A stretch of 62,322 nt of DNA from JAKFDK01 sp036676195 (GTDB taxonomy: Bacteria > Bacillota > Sulfobacillia > Symbiobacteriales > ZC4RG38). Position numbers and translations under genes: made by a program. The first letter of the stretch is position 1, and each line of letters begins with the position of its first letter. The notes beneath the pieces are model-generated. The model was not told the DNA's origin. It made no database searches and was given only the letters and a program-made list of their open reading frames with translations. The DNA lies in NCBI GenBank assembly GCA_036676195.1, contig JAKFDK010000059.1, positions 1 through 62,322 of the forward strand, written 5' to 3'. This document shows, one piece after another, positions 40,263 through 49,197 of this stretch.

Positions 40263-41310
40263 GTTGAGCAGCTCCCTTACCTGCGACGTAGAAGGATAGG
40301 CCCAGGAGAAGCACAAGGATCGCAGCACTGGCCAAGAAGGTGTGAGCCGGTGCCTGAACAACAAGTAGACTCCAGCAAGCGAGGCCCACCAGGTGGCCGT
40401 AGATCTCAGCGATCCTCAAGTCAGTCGTTACATGTCGGCCAGGAGCGAGGACAAGAGATGGAATCATGTACACGGTTCCGCTTCCAAGCCCCGTCAGAAG
40501 CCAGAACAGGACGGTGAGGTATTCTTTGCTCGGGAAGAGGTAGAGGCCGGCAAGGGCACCCAAGGATAAGAGGTGACCCAGGATAAACCACTTCCAGCTC
40601 GGTCGAAGGAAGCGTTCATAGGCGTTGTAAGCGACCCAGCCAACATAGAAAATAGCGCCGTATAGGGCTAAGGGTATGCTTGAGTCGGCAGCCAGGATCA
40701 GAGGGATGGAATACGCATAAGCGAAGTAGTGGCAGTGGTGTAGAAACATGGCGTAATACACGGGGAGGTTGTGACGGACCAGCACCGTCCTATATACCCA
40801 CGGGTTCGGCTTGACAGCATCCGAATCTTTACGGACCAAAAGTACCAGTCCTAGCAACAGGATCACGAGGACTGCTGTTGCGTACACCATTGTATTGGTA
40901 AACGGGGCTAACACAAAGCCGATGGCCCGGGACCATACTTTGACGCGACGATCAAGGCTGAAGAAAAACGTGTCGCGAACCTTCATGGCACTTAGTGCAA
41001 ACAAAAAGTATGCGCCGTAATGAATGGGGCCAGTGGATAGCAAGAGCACGAAGGAACTGCCTGAAAGAAGCGATAACCATACCGGGAACCAGCCGCCGCC
41101 GATTTTTTCGTGTGCTGCCTCGCCCAGTTTGACGGCAAACAGGCCGATGAGTACGTGGGTAAGACTGCCGGAGCCCGCCAGGAACTGGAGCACGACCCGG
41201 AGTTGAACATAGAAGAAGAGAGCCGTGCAGAGCGCGTACAGCAGGACCCGCAGAATTCGCCCGAACCGCGTCAAGGGGACTGAATCCTTCGATGCCTCAG
41301 GGGTAGCCAT
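40249..41310 (-). CDS. Polytopic membrane protein
   Basis: 353 residues with about ten membrane helices, among them LLYALCTALFFYVQLRVVL, ATAVLVILLLGLVLLV and TFLASAAILVLLLGLSFYV. Related in outline to major-facilitator transporters, but the family is not certain. ATG 41310 follows GGAGGGAGATCA. Its start lies inside the last 40 nt of the MATE gene, so the two are coupled. Likely a second exporter or a product-linked permease. Confidence 0.6.
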   Translation of the reverse strand: MATPEASKDSVPLTRFGRILRVLLYALCTALFFYVQLRVVLQFLAGSGSLTHVLIGLFAVKLGEAAHEKIGGGWFPVWLSLLSGSSFVLLLSTGPIHYGAYFLFALSAMKVRDTFFFSLDRRVKVWSRAIGFVLAPFTNTMVYATAVLVILLLGLVLLVRKDSDAVKPNPWVYRTVLVRHNLPVYYAMFLHHCHYFAYAYSIPLILAADSSIPLALYGAIFYVGWVAYNAYERFLRPSWKWFILGHLLSLGALAGLYLFPSKEYLTVLFWLLTGLGSGTVYMIPSLVLAPGRHVTTDLRIAEIYGHLVGLACWSLLVVQAPAHTFLASAAILVLLLGLSFYVAGKGAAQRVQV

Positions 41311-42584
41311 TGATCTCCCTCCTTCGCCTTGCGCCGCAAGTAGCCTATAACTCGCGAGGTGAATAACGCGAGCGCTACGGTGTACCCGCATCCTATGAAG
41401 GTCCACAGGTGTCCGGCGCTGCTGCCAAACCACGGCCACGCGTACAGTGCCATGGGAAGCATGATGGTAAAGATCGCAATGTTTAGGGTCAGCACTGACC
41501 ACCTTTGGCCGCTTGCACGCAGGAATCCAGATAGGACGATCTGCCCAAAGTTTGCAAGCTGAAAAAGACAAGCAATGAGCAGGGCGATGGTGTTCTCTGA
41601 GATGACTGATAGACTCATGTTGGAAAAGGCTAGGCGGAGCAAGGGCTTGTGGAACAGAACCTCTAGCCCGAGTATTGTCCCACCTAAGATCACAGCACTG
41701 AGCATGGCCATGCCTATGACACGAAGTTGATCGACCACCCGCTCTATCCGACTCACTGTGCGAGTCAGAACAAGTTCTGCTCCATAAGCTGCAAGGTAGG
41801 CAGGACCCACAGATCTTGATATGAACACGTAACCGGTTACTACTTCAGTAGAGAAGCGGCTGATAGCACCAAACAGGAGCATGAACCCAACGAAGACGCC
41901 GGCCCGATCAACTGCGAAGGGTAATGCGCGCCGTAGAAAGGTGAGAAGCGAGGCACTAGTATGGGGAAGCGAGTTTGATTCTTTGAGGAGCCTAAGAGCC
42001 GGAAGTAGGCACAGGAGACCCTGAAGTGCGAAGGAGCAGGTTGCGGAGGTAACTGCGGCCAAGTACTTCGGCACAGGTAGCCAGTTGGTAAACACCAGGA
42101 GGGAGGTCACGAGGTTTTGAAATATAGATCCGCCAAAAGTGATGTAAGTTACCCAGTCTTCTCGGTCCTTCGCGTAGAGGATTCCCTGCATGCATGCCCG
42201 GAGTGCATAAAAGAAAGCCTGTAGGCTTATGAGCAAACCGTAGTAATGCAAGTCATACGTGACTTCGTGTTTCCCAACCACTTTCGGAAACCATAGGAAG
42301 AAGAAACCACTGAATAGGAGAACACACAATAGGCTGGCTCGCAGTAACATGGACAGGTGCTGACGCGTAATAGTCCCCCGAGACATATCCTGAACGATGA
42401 CGAGACGGAGGCCGTCCAGGAAGGCTCCGAACACCGCAAATGTGGATGAGGCGCTCCCCACCAATACGATTACGCCTGACCCGAGGGCACTGATAATGAA
42501 GAACTCGATCAAATTGAAGATGCTGTGGCTGGCGAACGTGATTGAAACTGGCACGCAGGCCCGAAAGAAACGGGTGAAAGTCAT
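41271..42584 (-). CDS. MATE-family efflux protein
   Basis: 437 residues with twelve predicted membrane helices in two repeats. The first helix, PVSITFASHSIFNLIEFF, and the later VDQLRVIGMAMLSAVIL are MATE-like. ATG 42584 was chosen with AAGGGTGG upstream. MATE proteins use ion gradients to expel small molecules. In an operon with an adenylation enzyme and a radical SAM enzyme the natural reading is export of the cluster's product. Confidence 0.72.
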   Translation of the reverse strand: MTFTRFFRACVPVSITFASHSIFNLIEFFIISALGSGVIVLVGSASSTFAVFGAFLDGLRLVIVQDMSRGTITRQHLSMLLRASLLCVLLFSGFFFLWFPKVVGKHEVTYDLHYYGLLISLQAFFYALRACMQGILYAKDREDWVTYITFGGSIFQNLVTSLLVFTNWLPVPKYLAAVTSATCSFALQGLLCLLPALRLLKESNSLPHTSASLLTFLRRALPFAVDRAGVFVGFMLLFGAISRFSTEVVTGYVFISRSVGPAYLAAYGAELVLTRTVSRIERVVDQLRVIGMAMLSAVILGGTILGLEVLFHKPLLRLAFSNMSLSVISENTIALLIACLFQLANFGQIVLSGFLRASGQRWSVLTLNIAIFTIMLPMALYAWPWFGSSAGHLWTFIGCGYTVALALFTSRVIGYLRRKAKEGDQWLPLRHRRIQSP

Positions 42585-42678
42585 ATCCGCCACCCTTCAT
42601 GCGCTCACTCGTCTGGCCTCTGAGGATAGGCCCCGAGGGTAGCGCTCGCATCCGCTGCCCTACACCAGCACTGCAGGT

Positions 42679-43818
42679 CTACACCACACCGACCTGTGAG
42701 TAGAGTGGGTCTGCCGGATCAAAGATGCGGTCGGCAGGGTCGGGACAGTTGCTATGTATGAAGCTGAAGATTTTGCAATGACCGAAGTTGTCGTTTCCGC
42801 GCTTGAAGTACGTTTGCACCTTTGGCGAATCCAGGATAGCGCCCAGCGGTGTGGTAGCGAGATTCCCAAGCACCCAGGATTCGTGCAGGGGCTTGCTATG
42901 AGCATTAAACGCCCAAGGAGAGGCAAGCAGCGTGCCGTCGGCCATTAGGCCGAAGGACTCTGCCACCATGTCACAGGGATTCTCGGTGAGGTTCCCGGAG
43001 TCGAGGTATTTCAAGGCACATTGAAGTTTGACCCTAGGGCTCCCATAGCGGAGTTCCATCTCACGCAAGACTTCGATCGCTTCCTGATACTGCTTGACAG
43101 TAGGGATATCGGATGCTACCAGGATCCCCCTTCCCACCGGGAATAGCCTCATCAACAGCAGGGTTTGCACTCCGGCCTCTTGGAGATCTTGGTAGAGATG
43201 CCGAAGGATAGCGGGGCTGCAGTTGTGGGTTGACAACGGGCATTCGCCTCGTACGATCACGCCGGCCCGAGCAAACTTCGCTGCAGCGCGCAGATTTCCA
43301 TTCGCGTAACCAGCGGGTCGGTGCTCGTTTCCGGCCATGGAGACATTATCGTAAGTGAAGTTCAGCTCACCAATCAGAGGTATGATCTCCTCAGGGTTGC
43401 ACCGAGCGAGCCCGGCGCCAGTTGCGGTTAGCGTCACCTGCTGTCTGCCGAACCGATGAGAGGCTTCACGCATGATGAGCATGGTCTCCTTGGTGGACAG
43501 CGGATCTCCCCCGGAAAAGTCGATCTTCACTCGAAAGCCCGCCAAGTGGTCCAAAACACGCAGCTTGCCCTGAAGGTTCAGTTCGGCTCCGTTATTCTGG
43601 AGCCATGCTGACGCCTGATCGTAGACCGACCCCGCGCCGGTTTGATAACTAATTTGGTTCACCTCGGTCAGCGCAGCCCGGCGAATCGCGACGTTCTGGC
43701 CTTTCCGAGAGACGTGGACTGCGTCGACACAGCAGTTGGCACAGTCCCACATACATACCCGCGTGATGCTCCATATCAGGTCAATCTTGCGCGTGGGCGC
43801 TGATTCCATTGCTGTCAT
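42679..43818 (-). CDS. Radical SAM enzyme
   Basis: 379 residues. The cluster motif is C22-x3-C26-x2-C29 (RVCMWDCANC). FSGGDPLST gives the SAM-binding GGDPL motif. Extra cysteines near the C-terminus (CKIF, then CPDP) could hold an auxiliary cluster or reflect a SPASM-like tail. ATG 43818 has GGAGGG upstream. Family members change peptides or small molecules by radical chemistry. Its partner would be the carrier-bound acyl group or a small metabolite of the operon. Confidence 0.82.
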   Translation of the reverse strand: MTAMESAPTRKIDLIWSITRVCMWDCANCCVDAVHVSRKGQNVAIRRAALTEVNQISYQTGAGSVYDQASAWLQNNGAELNLQGKLRVLDHLAGFRVKIDFSGGDPLSTKETMLIMREASHRFGRQQVTLTATGAGLARCNPEEIIPLIGELNFTYDNVSMAGNEHRPAGYANGNLRAAAKFARAGVIVRGECPLSTHNCSPAILRHLYQDLQEAGVQTLLLMRLFPVGRGILVASDIPTVKQYQEAIEVLREMELRYGSPRVKLQCALKYLDSGNLTENPCDMVAESFGLMADGTLLASPWAFNAHSKPLHESWVLGNLATTPLGAILDSPKVQTYFKRGNDNFGHCKIFSFIHSNCPDPADRIFDPADPLYSQVGVV

Positions 43819-43911
43819 ATAAAGCCCTCCAAGGGAAGATATGGGCTAGTTGTTCGCGTTTGGGATGCCGGGTGTAGGGCATCACCTTACCAGTTGGTAG
43901 GGGCCGCATTA

Positions 43912-45396
43912 TTACACTCGGCTCACGGCTGTTAGTGCTTCAATCAGGGCGCCAACGGTCATCGATGCCTGTCGTACTGTGAGACTGTCAAACCCATCTG
44001 GTTCGACAAGCTGACTGGGCTCGGGAAGGGGACAGGTATTCAGAACAGAGTGCCGGCCAGAAAAGCGATGCAAGAAATACGGGGATAACTCGCCAAGGCA
44101 TTGGATGACCCATTCTCTGACCACTCCATCGAGCGCTTTCTCCATTAGGTCCGGACGCCCTGCGAGCGGTTGCGCGACCCTCTTTACCCTATCAATCAAG
44201 ACGGAGAGCAGTTTGAGATCCTGTTTATGAGCCTTGGGGGTCAGGAGACTCAAGATCACGGTCGGCAGAAGAACGAAGAATACGGGATCGATCTCGGGAA
44301 ACCGTGCAATTACAGTGTTGCAGATCTTCCTGGCGCTGCGGACCGTTGCTTTGGAGGACAAATAGCCTCCCTTCTTCGGTGGATACCCGGCCATCCCTAC
44401 GCCGCCCCAGTGTAAATGTGGGTTAAACGGTTGAGTCATAAGTGTTCGGTTGATTTTGCACTTCGGGTAATGGGTGCACAAGAACGCCGAGAACAATCTG
44501 GCGATGAGATTGGAAACCTTCGGCACGTGAGAGGGCAGTTCTCTGACGTTTGAGAAGAACGTCTCCGGCTCGGTAGCGGCCAGGAAGGGTAACATGGCGG
44601 CCTCAACCAGGGCGGTCGTGTTTGGATAGGAAGCCATTCCCATGCGGTACCCTCGGCCGTCGTATTCAACGGGGCATCGGTACATTGTTCCGTCTAGACC
44701 TACGAGATGACTCAGTATGTCCTGAAAGGCGCTGTACTGGTTGCTTTGTTGGCGGGCGTCCTCGATGAGGCCACCAAGCAGATCCCGGACAAGAGGTTCG
44801 TTGCCGCGGACTACGGATGCCTCTAACCTGAATTCAAACCCAGGTAACAGCTGCATTCGTTTCCAGTGGACCAAGCTCAGCGGGACAAGTTCCCCATCCA
44901 CACGCGTCTGGACAAACGGGGTGAATAAGGGATGTTCACGGGGACGTTCGGCGAAACTGGTGCCGTCCCAGGTGAACAAAGAAAGCTCTGTCCGGTGACC
45001 ATTCTCGATGATCGAACCCGGCAGGTAAACGCAGTCACCTCTTTGTAGCGTGACGTCTTCGGTTTGAGTGAAGCAATAGAGTAGGGGGTATCCCAGAGCG
45101 CCCTGGATACATGCGGTGTTATAATCCATCATCCCAGCCCGGCCTGCAGCGATGTCGGTCCAGTTGCCCAGGTGGCCCGTTCGAGGCGGCACTAGCCACG
45201 GATGGCTGCGAATGATGGTGAATAGTTTATGAATGGGGAGATCGAGATTTCCCAGGTGAGCCCACTCAAACCCGCTCTTTCGCTGATACAAGTTCTCAAC
45301 CAAGCTGTCGAGTGACTTTGGGCCTGCGGGTGTGCTCAGTGCACCTAAGTGTGTAAGCAGCGCGATTGGTGTGGTGGGTACCCCATCATTGATCAT
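43912..45396 (-). CDS. Unknown protein of biosynthetic operon
   Basis: 494 residues, no family I recognise. It has no signal peptide; one short hydrophobic stretch near residue 370 (VFFVLLPTVILSLL) may be buried. Histidines and cysteines occur singly, without a known motif. ATG 45396 overlaps the adenylation gene stop by 4 nt. Size and position suggest an enzyme that acts on the adenylated or carrier-bound intermediate. As the least recognised gene of the cluster, it is a good candidate for new chemistry. Confidence 0.6.
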   Translation of the reverse strand: MINDGVPTTPIALLTHLGALSTPAGPKSLDSLVENLYQRKSGFEWAHLGNLDLPIHKLFTIIRSHPWLVPPRTGHLGNWTDIAAGRAGMMDYNTACIQGALGYPLLYCFTQTEDVTLQRGDCVYLPGSIIENGHRTELSLFTWDGTSFAERPREHPLFTPFVQTRVDGELVPLSLVHWKRMQLLPGFEFRLEASVVRGNEPLVRDLLGGLIEDARQQSNQYSAFQDILSHLVGLDGTMYRCPVEYDGRGYRMGMASYPNTTALVEAAMLPFLAATEPETFFSNVRELPSHVPKVSNLIARLFSAFLCTHYPKCKINRTLMTQPFNPHLHWGGVGMAGYPPKKGGYLSSKATVRSARKICNTVIARFPEIDPVFFVLLPTVILSLLTPKAHKQDLKLLSVLIDRVKRVAQPLAGRPDLMEKALDGVVREWVIQCLGELSPYFLHRFSGRHSVLNTCPLPEPSQLVEPDGFDSLTVRQASMTVGALIEALTAVSRV

Positions 45397-47018
45397 GCTG
45401 TCCTGGCCCTTGACAGGCCCGTTTCAAGAAGTGGGGGCAGAGCGTTACGATCTATTTTGCCATTGGAGTTGAGGGGCATAGTTTCCAGGTGGTAGATCTG
45501 CCGGGGCACCATGTAGGCAGGAAGCGTGTCGCGAAGTCTCCCCTCCAAAGCAGTCATATCGATGTTGCAGCCAGAGACAAAGGCGACAAGCCCTTGAGCG
45601 TTTCCGTCTTCAATCGGCCACCCCAAAGCTACAGCTTGCATGACGTTGGGCTCTTGATGCAGAGCGACTTCGACCTCATTCAGTTCGACCCTGTAACCAC
45701 GCACCTTGACCTGGAAATCAACGCGTCCGAGGTAGGCATAGTTCCCACTCTCAAGAAGACGTACGCGATCTCCGGTCCGATAATAGAGCACTTGTTGACC
45801 ACCAGGCTCCGTACAGGTAAACAAGCGCTGCGCTGTCTTTTCGCTATCGCGCCAGTACCCGGGAAAGGTCTGCGGTCCACCTACAACAAGCTCGCCAGCC
45901 TCGCCGGGTAGCACGGGCTCCAGGGTCTCACTGACAACAAGGTGCCGAAGTCCGTCATGGACCTGACCGATGGGGACGACACCATTCACGCACTCTGGAG
46001 GTGAGAGGACTGGGTCCCACCGGTAGACGGCACAGGCAATGGTGAGTTCGGTGGGGCCGTACAGGTTCTCCAGAACGGAGTGCGGTGCGGCTGCCTGCCA
46101 GGCTTCCGCTGTACGCTTTGGCAGGGCTTCCCCGCAGAACAGGCTCCAGCGTAACGTCGGTAGGCTGCCAGGCGTAAGGAGGTTTCGTTTCTGTAACAAC
46201 ACCGCAGCAGACGGCACAGAGAACCATACCGTGATCCCTTGCTCTTGCAAGGAGCGGAATGGCGCCAGCATCTGAACGGGAGGGATGAGGCAGACGCATG
46301 CTCCGCTGCCCCATGCCATGAACAGGTCAAAGAGAGAGAGATCAAACGTCAAGTCGAATGTCTGGGATAACCGATCTTCCGGGGTGAATGCGTAGCGGCG
46401 TTGGTTCATAGCCAGGAAGTGAGTAACATTAGCGTGCGTGATAGGCACGCCCTTCGGTTGACCTGTACTCCCTGACGTGAAGAGAATGTAAGCAACTGAG
46501 TCCCTGGGAACGGCAGGCAGGACTGACAAGGGGAGCGCATGATTCACGTCTGACCGATCCAGAATACGTAACCCAGGAAGTGCGCCCTTCGGGACGTCAG
46601 CGTCGGGTTGGATCACGACGGGTAAGTTTGGCAAGCCATAAATGATGTCGCGAACCCGTGGCAACAAAGCCTCTTCTACGAAGATTGCGTCCAGAGCAGC
46701 CAATTCCATCATGCTCCGCGTCCGGGTCATTGGGAAAGAAGGGTTGAGGGGCACGAAGGCTGCACCGGTGAACAGGCTGGCCAAAATGCTTATGTAAGCA
46801 ACCTCACCGCGGTGGGCGAAGATACCCACCCGCTGCGGCGTACCGCTGGCTGCGTTACAGAGACAGGACGCCCACCGCCGGGCCTTGTCCTCGAGTTCGG
46901 CATAGGTACACTGCCGATTGCCTACGGATAGGGCGATCGCGTCTGGAAAGAGCGCGGCACTCTTCAAGAATCCCGAATGCAGCCAGCCCTTTTCAACCAT
47001 GGAGGATGCGAACATCAT
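45393..47018 (-). CDS. Stand-alone amino-acid adenylation enzyme
   Basis: 541 residues of the ANL superfamily, NRPS type. Core motifs are complete: TSGSTGQPKGV, FDLSLFD, NLYGPTELT, YRTGD, GRVDFQVKVRGYRVE and NGKIDR. The first aspartate of FDLSLFD is at the position that binds the alpha-amino group, so an amino acid substrate is likely. No carrier or condensation domain follows, so it must load a carrier in trans; the gene upstream encodes a carrier-like domain. ATG 47018 overlaps the previous stop and has GAGGAGTGAG upstream. A D-alanine ligase (DltA) role is less likely because no dlt genes are near. Confidence 0.85.
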   Translation of the reverse strand: MMFASSMVEKGWLHSGFLKSAALFPDAIALSVGNRQCTYAELEDKARRWASCLCNAASGTPQRVGIFAHRGEVAYISILASLFTGAAFVPLNPSFPMTRTRSMMELAALDAIFVEEALLPRVRDIIYGLPNLPVVIQPDADVPKGALPGLRILDRSDVNHALPLSVLPAVPRDSVAYILFTSGSTGQPKGVPITHANVTHFLAMNQRRYAFTPEDRLSQTFDLTFDLSLFDLFMAWGSGACVCLIPPVQMLAPFRSLQEQGITVWFSVPSAAVLLQKRNLLTPGSLPTLRWSLFCGEALPKRTAEAWQAAAPHSVLENLYGPTELTIACAVYRWDPVLSPPECVNGVVPIGQVHDGLRHLVVSETLEPVLPGEAGELVVGGPQTFPGYWRDSEKTAQRLFTCTEPGGQQVLYYRTGDRVRLLESGNYAYLGRVDFQVKVRGYRVELNEVEVALHQEPNVMQAVALGWPIEDGNAQGLVAFVSGCNIDMTALEGRLRDTLPAYMVPRQIYHLETMPLNSNGKIDRNALPPLLETGLSRARTA

Positions 47019-48541
47019 GACTCACTCCTCTCACTGCCAAGGTCGGCTGCATTTCCAGGCCAACGTCCCGTCTCTCGCTCCGTGGCGGGACTATACGAAG
47101 CGCCGACCTCCCCGACATAGTGCAAAAGCGGCCGAATCAGGATGTTGTTCTCAAGTTGCTCCAGCACGTGAGCGACCCAACCAGCCACCCGGCTGACGAC
47201 GAACACCGGTACCGACAGGTCGTGTGGTATGCCTAGTAGATGATAGACAAGACCTGCGTAGAGATCGACATTCGCGTGAATCCCGTGCCGGGAATAAGCC
47301 TGCATCTCCCGGACGACAGTCTCCAGGATTTCGTACCATTTGGGGTCACCCAATTCAGCACTAAGTTCCTTGGCTGCTTCTCGAAAGTACCGTACACGCG
47401 GATCTTCGACCCTGTAGACCCGGTGCCCAAACCCCATGATGGGGTGTTTTCGTATCAGGCGGTGTCTTACATAGTCAGCCGCTCTATGCGGCTCGCCGAT
47501 GTCCTCGATCATCTGGATCACGTTCTCTACAGCCCCGCCATGTAAGGGGCCGGAGAATGTAGCAACTGCGGCAGTGATTGCCGCATGAATATCGGCGCAA
47601 GTTCCTGCTGCAATCCTGGCCGCAAAAGTAGAAGCATTAGACCCATGTTCCGCATGCAAAATTAGATCCTTATCGATGAGCCTGGCCGCACGTGCGGAGG
47701 GTACGACTCGTTGGAGCATGTATAGGAAATTCGCAGCGTGAGTTAATGACTCGTGAGGAGCCACCGGTATTTGGCTACTACCGAGTGCATGGTGCATGGC
47801 CACAGCCGTCGGGACCTGGGCCATGAGCCGAAGCCCTTTACGCCGGGTTGCTTCTGGCGAGTTATCCATTCTCTCTGGGTCAAACGTACCGAGGGCCGAT
47901 ATAACGGTTCGGAGCGCATCCATCGGGTGTGCTGCGCGCATGGCTAGGATGATCTCTGTAACAGGGCCCGGGATACAGCGGGCATCCCTGAGGTCATGCT
48001 CAAGTGCCCTTAATTCTGCGGTTGTAGGTAGCTTTCCGTGAATAAGGAGGTAAGCGGTTTCCTCAAAGGTTGAGCACTGGGCCAGGTCATGGATCGAGTA
48101 GCCCCGGTAAAGAAGAGTGCCAGTCTGTCCTTCGATGAGTGAGATGTGGGTACGGTCGAAAATGATGCCTTCAAGGCCGCGGTGCACCTGCGCCTGAGAT
48201 ATCTCCCGCCGCGTACCGTGCCTCAGGCGGGGTACCAGGGCAGCATGTCCGTCCTGAGACGTCCCTTGCGCCATGGGGAGGGAAACTGCACGACAACGGT
48301 CGGAGGGGTACTCCAGGTAGCCGAGGGACTGTATGAACGCCTTAATCTTGGGGAAGGAGGTCAGCTCCAGAGTCAGGTCAGGATCGATTTTAAGATTATA
48401 GGTTTCCTCGATGGTGACCATGAGTGCCGCATGCTGCAATGAGTCCCATTGAGGCAGCGACTGGTACTCGAGCTCATCGTTTACCCAACTGATCGGGATA
48501 TCCAGTGTTGCGGCGATGAGTTGTTCAATAGGCTCAGCCAA
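47015..48541 (-). CDS. Carrier-protein / citrate synthase fusion
   Basis: 508 residues. The first ~75 residues look like an acyl or peptidyl carrier domain, with a WDSLQH motif whose Ser34 would carry phosphopantetheine. The rest is a citrate-synthase fold with all three catalytic positions kept: His in LHAEHGSNAST, His in GPLHGGA, and Asp in ANVDLYAG after GFGHRVY. TTG 48541 was chosen because AGGAG lies 7 nt upstream; TTG 48577 would add 12 residues. It is the first gene of the operon. A citrate synthase fused to a carrier is unusual and suggests condensation on a carrier-bound substrate, or a carrier recruited beside a citrate-making enzyme. Confidence 0.8.
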   Translation of the reverse strand: MAEPIEQLIAATLDIPISWVNDELEYQSLPQWDSLQHAALMVTIEETYNLKIDPDLTLELTSFPKIKAFIQSLGYLEYPSDRCRAVSLPMAQGTSQDGHAALVPRLRHGTRREISQAQVHRGLEGIIFDRTHISLIEGQTGTLLYRGYSIHDLAQCSTFEETAYLLIHGKLPTTAELRALEHDLRDARCIPGPVTEIILAMRAAHPMDALRTVISALGTFDPERMDNSPEATRRKGLRLMAQVPTAVAMHHALGSSQIPVAPHESLTHAANFLYMLQRVVPSARAARLIDKDLILHAEHGSNASTFAARIAAGTCADIHAAITAAVATFSGPLHGGAVENVIQMIEDIGEPHRAADYVRHRLIRKHPIMGFGHRVYRVEDPRVRYFREAAKELSAELGDPKWYEILETVVREMQAYSRHGIHANVDLYAGLVYHLLGIPHDLSVPVFVVSRVAGWVAHVLEQLENNILIRPLLHYVGEVGASYSPATERETGRWPGNAADLGSERSES

Positions 48542-48659
48542 ATTACCACTCCTGACTTCGAGGCTCAAATGAGACAACCCAGGTACGAAAGTACCATAAA
48601 CTACTTAAATTGGTTGCATGGAAATGATATCAGATAATCCCAGGCCGTGAGTCTGGTCC
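48542..48659 (-). promoter_or_regulatory. Leader of the biosynthetic operon
   Basis: A short gap with GGTAC and GTACC facing each other across GAAA (48582-48595). It must hold the operon promoter on the minus strand, but I cannot mark a clear -35/-10 pair. Confidence 0.3.
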
Positions 48660-48974
48660 ATGCCAGTTCTGCCAAAGCATCATCTTCAGGGCAAGACGCC
48701 GAGCTGCGGGACAGTTTTTCGCTCCAACCGGAAACTGTCGGGTGGTTACGAGAAGGAGCACTCGTTTGCTTGCTTGTTTCCATTTATTGGGTATAATGGA
48801 GACGCGAGTCCGGCCTATATTTCCCGGATTCTTAAACGTTTGCGCCTACACGGAATCGTCAAGTGTATATCCGGTGCCCGGAAGTATTATCTGACCAAGT
48901 TGGGAAAAGCGGTCATTACCCTCGATTTGAAAACCAAGGAGATGTTCATAGTTCCAGCTTTGGCTCAGGCGTGA
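48660..48974 (+). CDS. Possible winged-helix fragment
   Basis: 104 codons. The part from residue 50 on resembles a winged helix (AYISRILKRLRLHGIV, then KYYLTKLGKAVI). The N-terminal half has no clear fold and no ribosome site precedes ATG 48660, so this may be a broken gene whose real start is lost. It lies divergent from the biosynthetic operon, where a regulator gene would be expected. Low confidence. Confidence 0.35.
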   Translation: MPVLPKHHLQGKTPSCGTVFRSNRKLSGGYEKEHSFACLFPFIGYNGDASPAYISRILKRLRLHGIVKCISGARKYYLTKLGKAVITLDLKTKEMFIVPALAQA

Positions 48975-49097
48975 CCCCTATTCCTCTTCGCCGAGGGGGG
49001 AAGGTTGGGAGATTTTGCCTCCCCTTCTGTCCAGCGCCATTTTAGCACCAGCCCGGACGATTTGACAATACGTAGCAAGCACCTTTTTCAAACTTTT

Positions 49098-49150
49098 CTG
49101 GCTCAACAATTTGTGCCATCCGTTGCCTTTGGCACAAAATGTTGAGCCAG
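49098..49150 (+). repeat. 21-bp inverted repeat
   Basis: Arms 49098-49118 and 49130-49150 match with one mismatch across an 11-nt loop; the arms begin CTGGCTCAACA and end TGTTGAGCCAG. It lies about 50 nt before the IS left end and therefore belongs to the older locus. It may be a leader hairpin of the TPR gene that the IS interrupted. Confidence 0.5.
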
Positions 49151-49189
49151 GACCTGCAAGCTGTTGTGGTCGGGAGAATTTGTAGCGTG

Positions 49190-49197
49190 TTCGCCTG
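49190..49197. repeat. 8-bp target duplication, left
   Basis: TTCGCCTG directly before the IS left end; the same 8 bases follow the right end at 50993-51000. Confidence 0.75.

Noticed and set aside
49062..49095. TTGACA before the IS as a promoter
   Set aside because: No -10-like hexamer lies 16-18 bases downstream.
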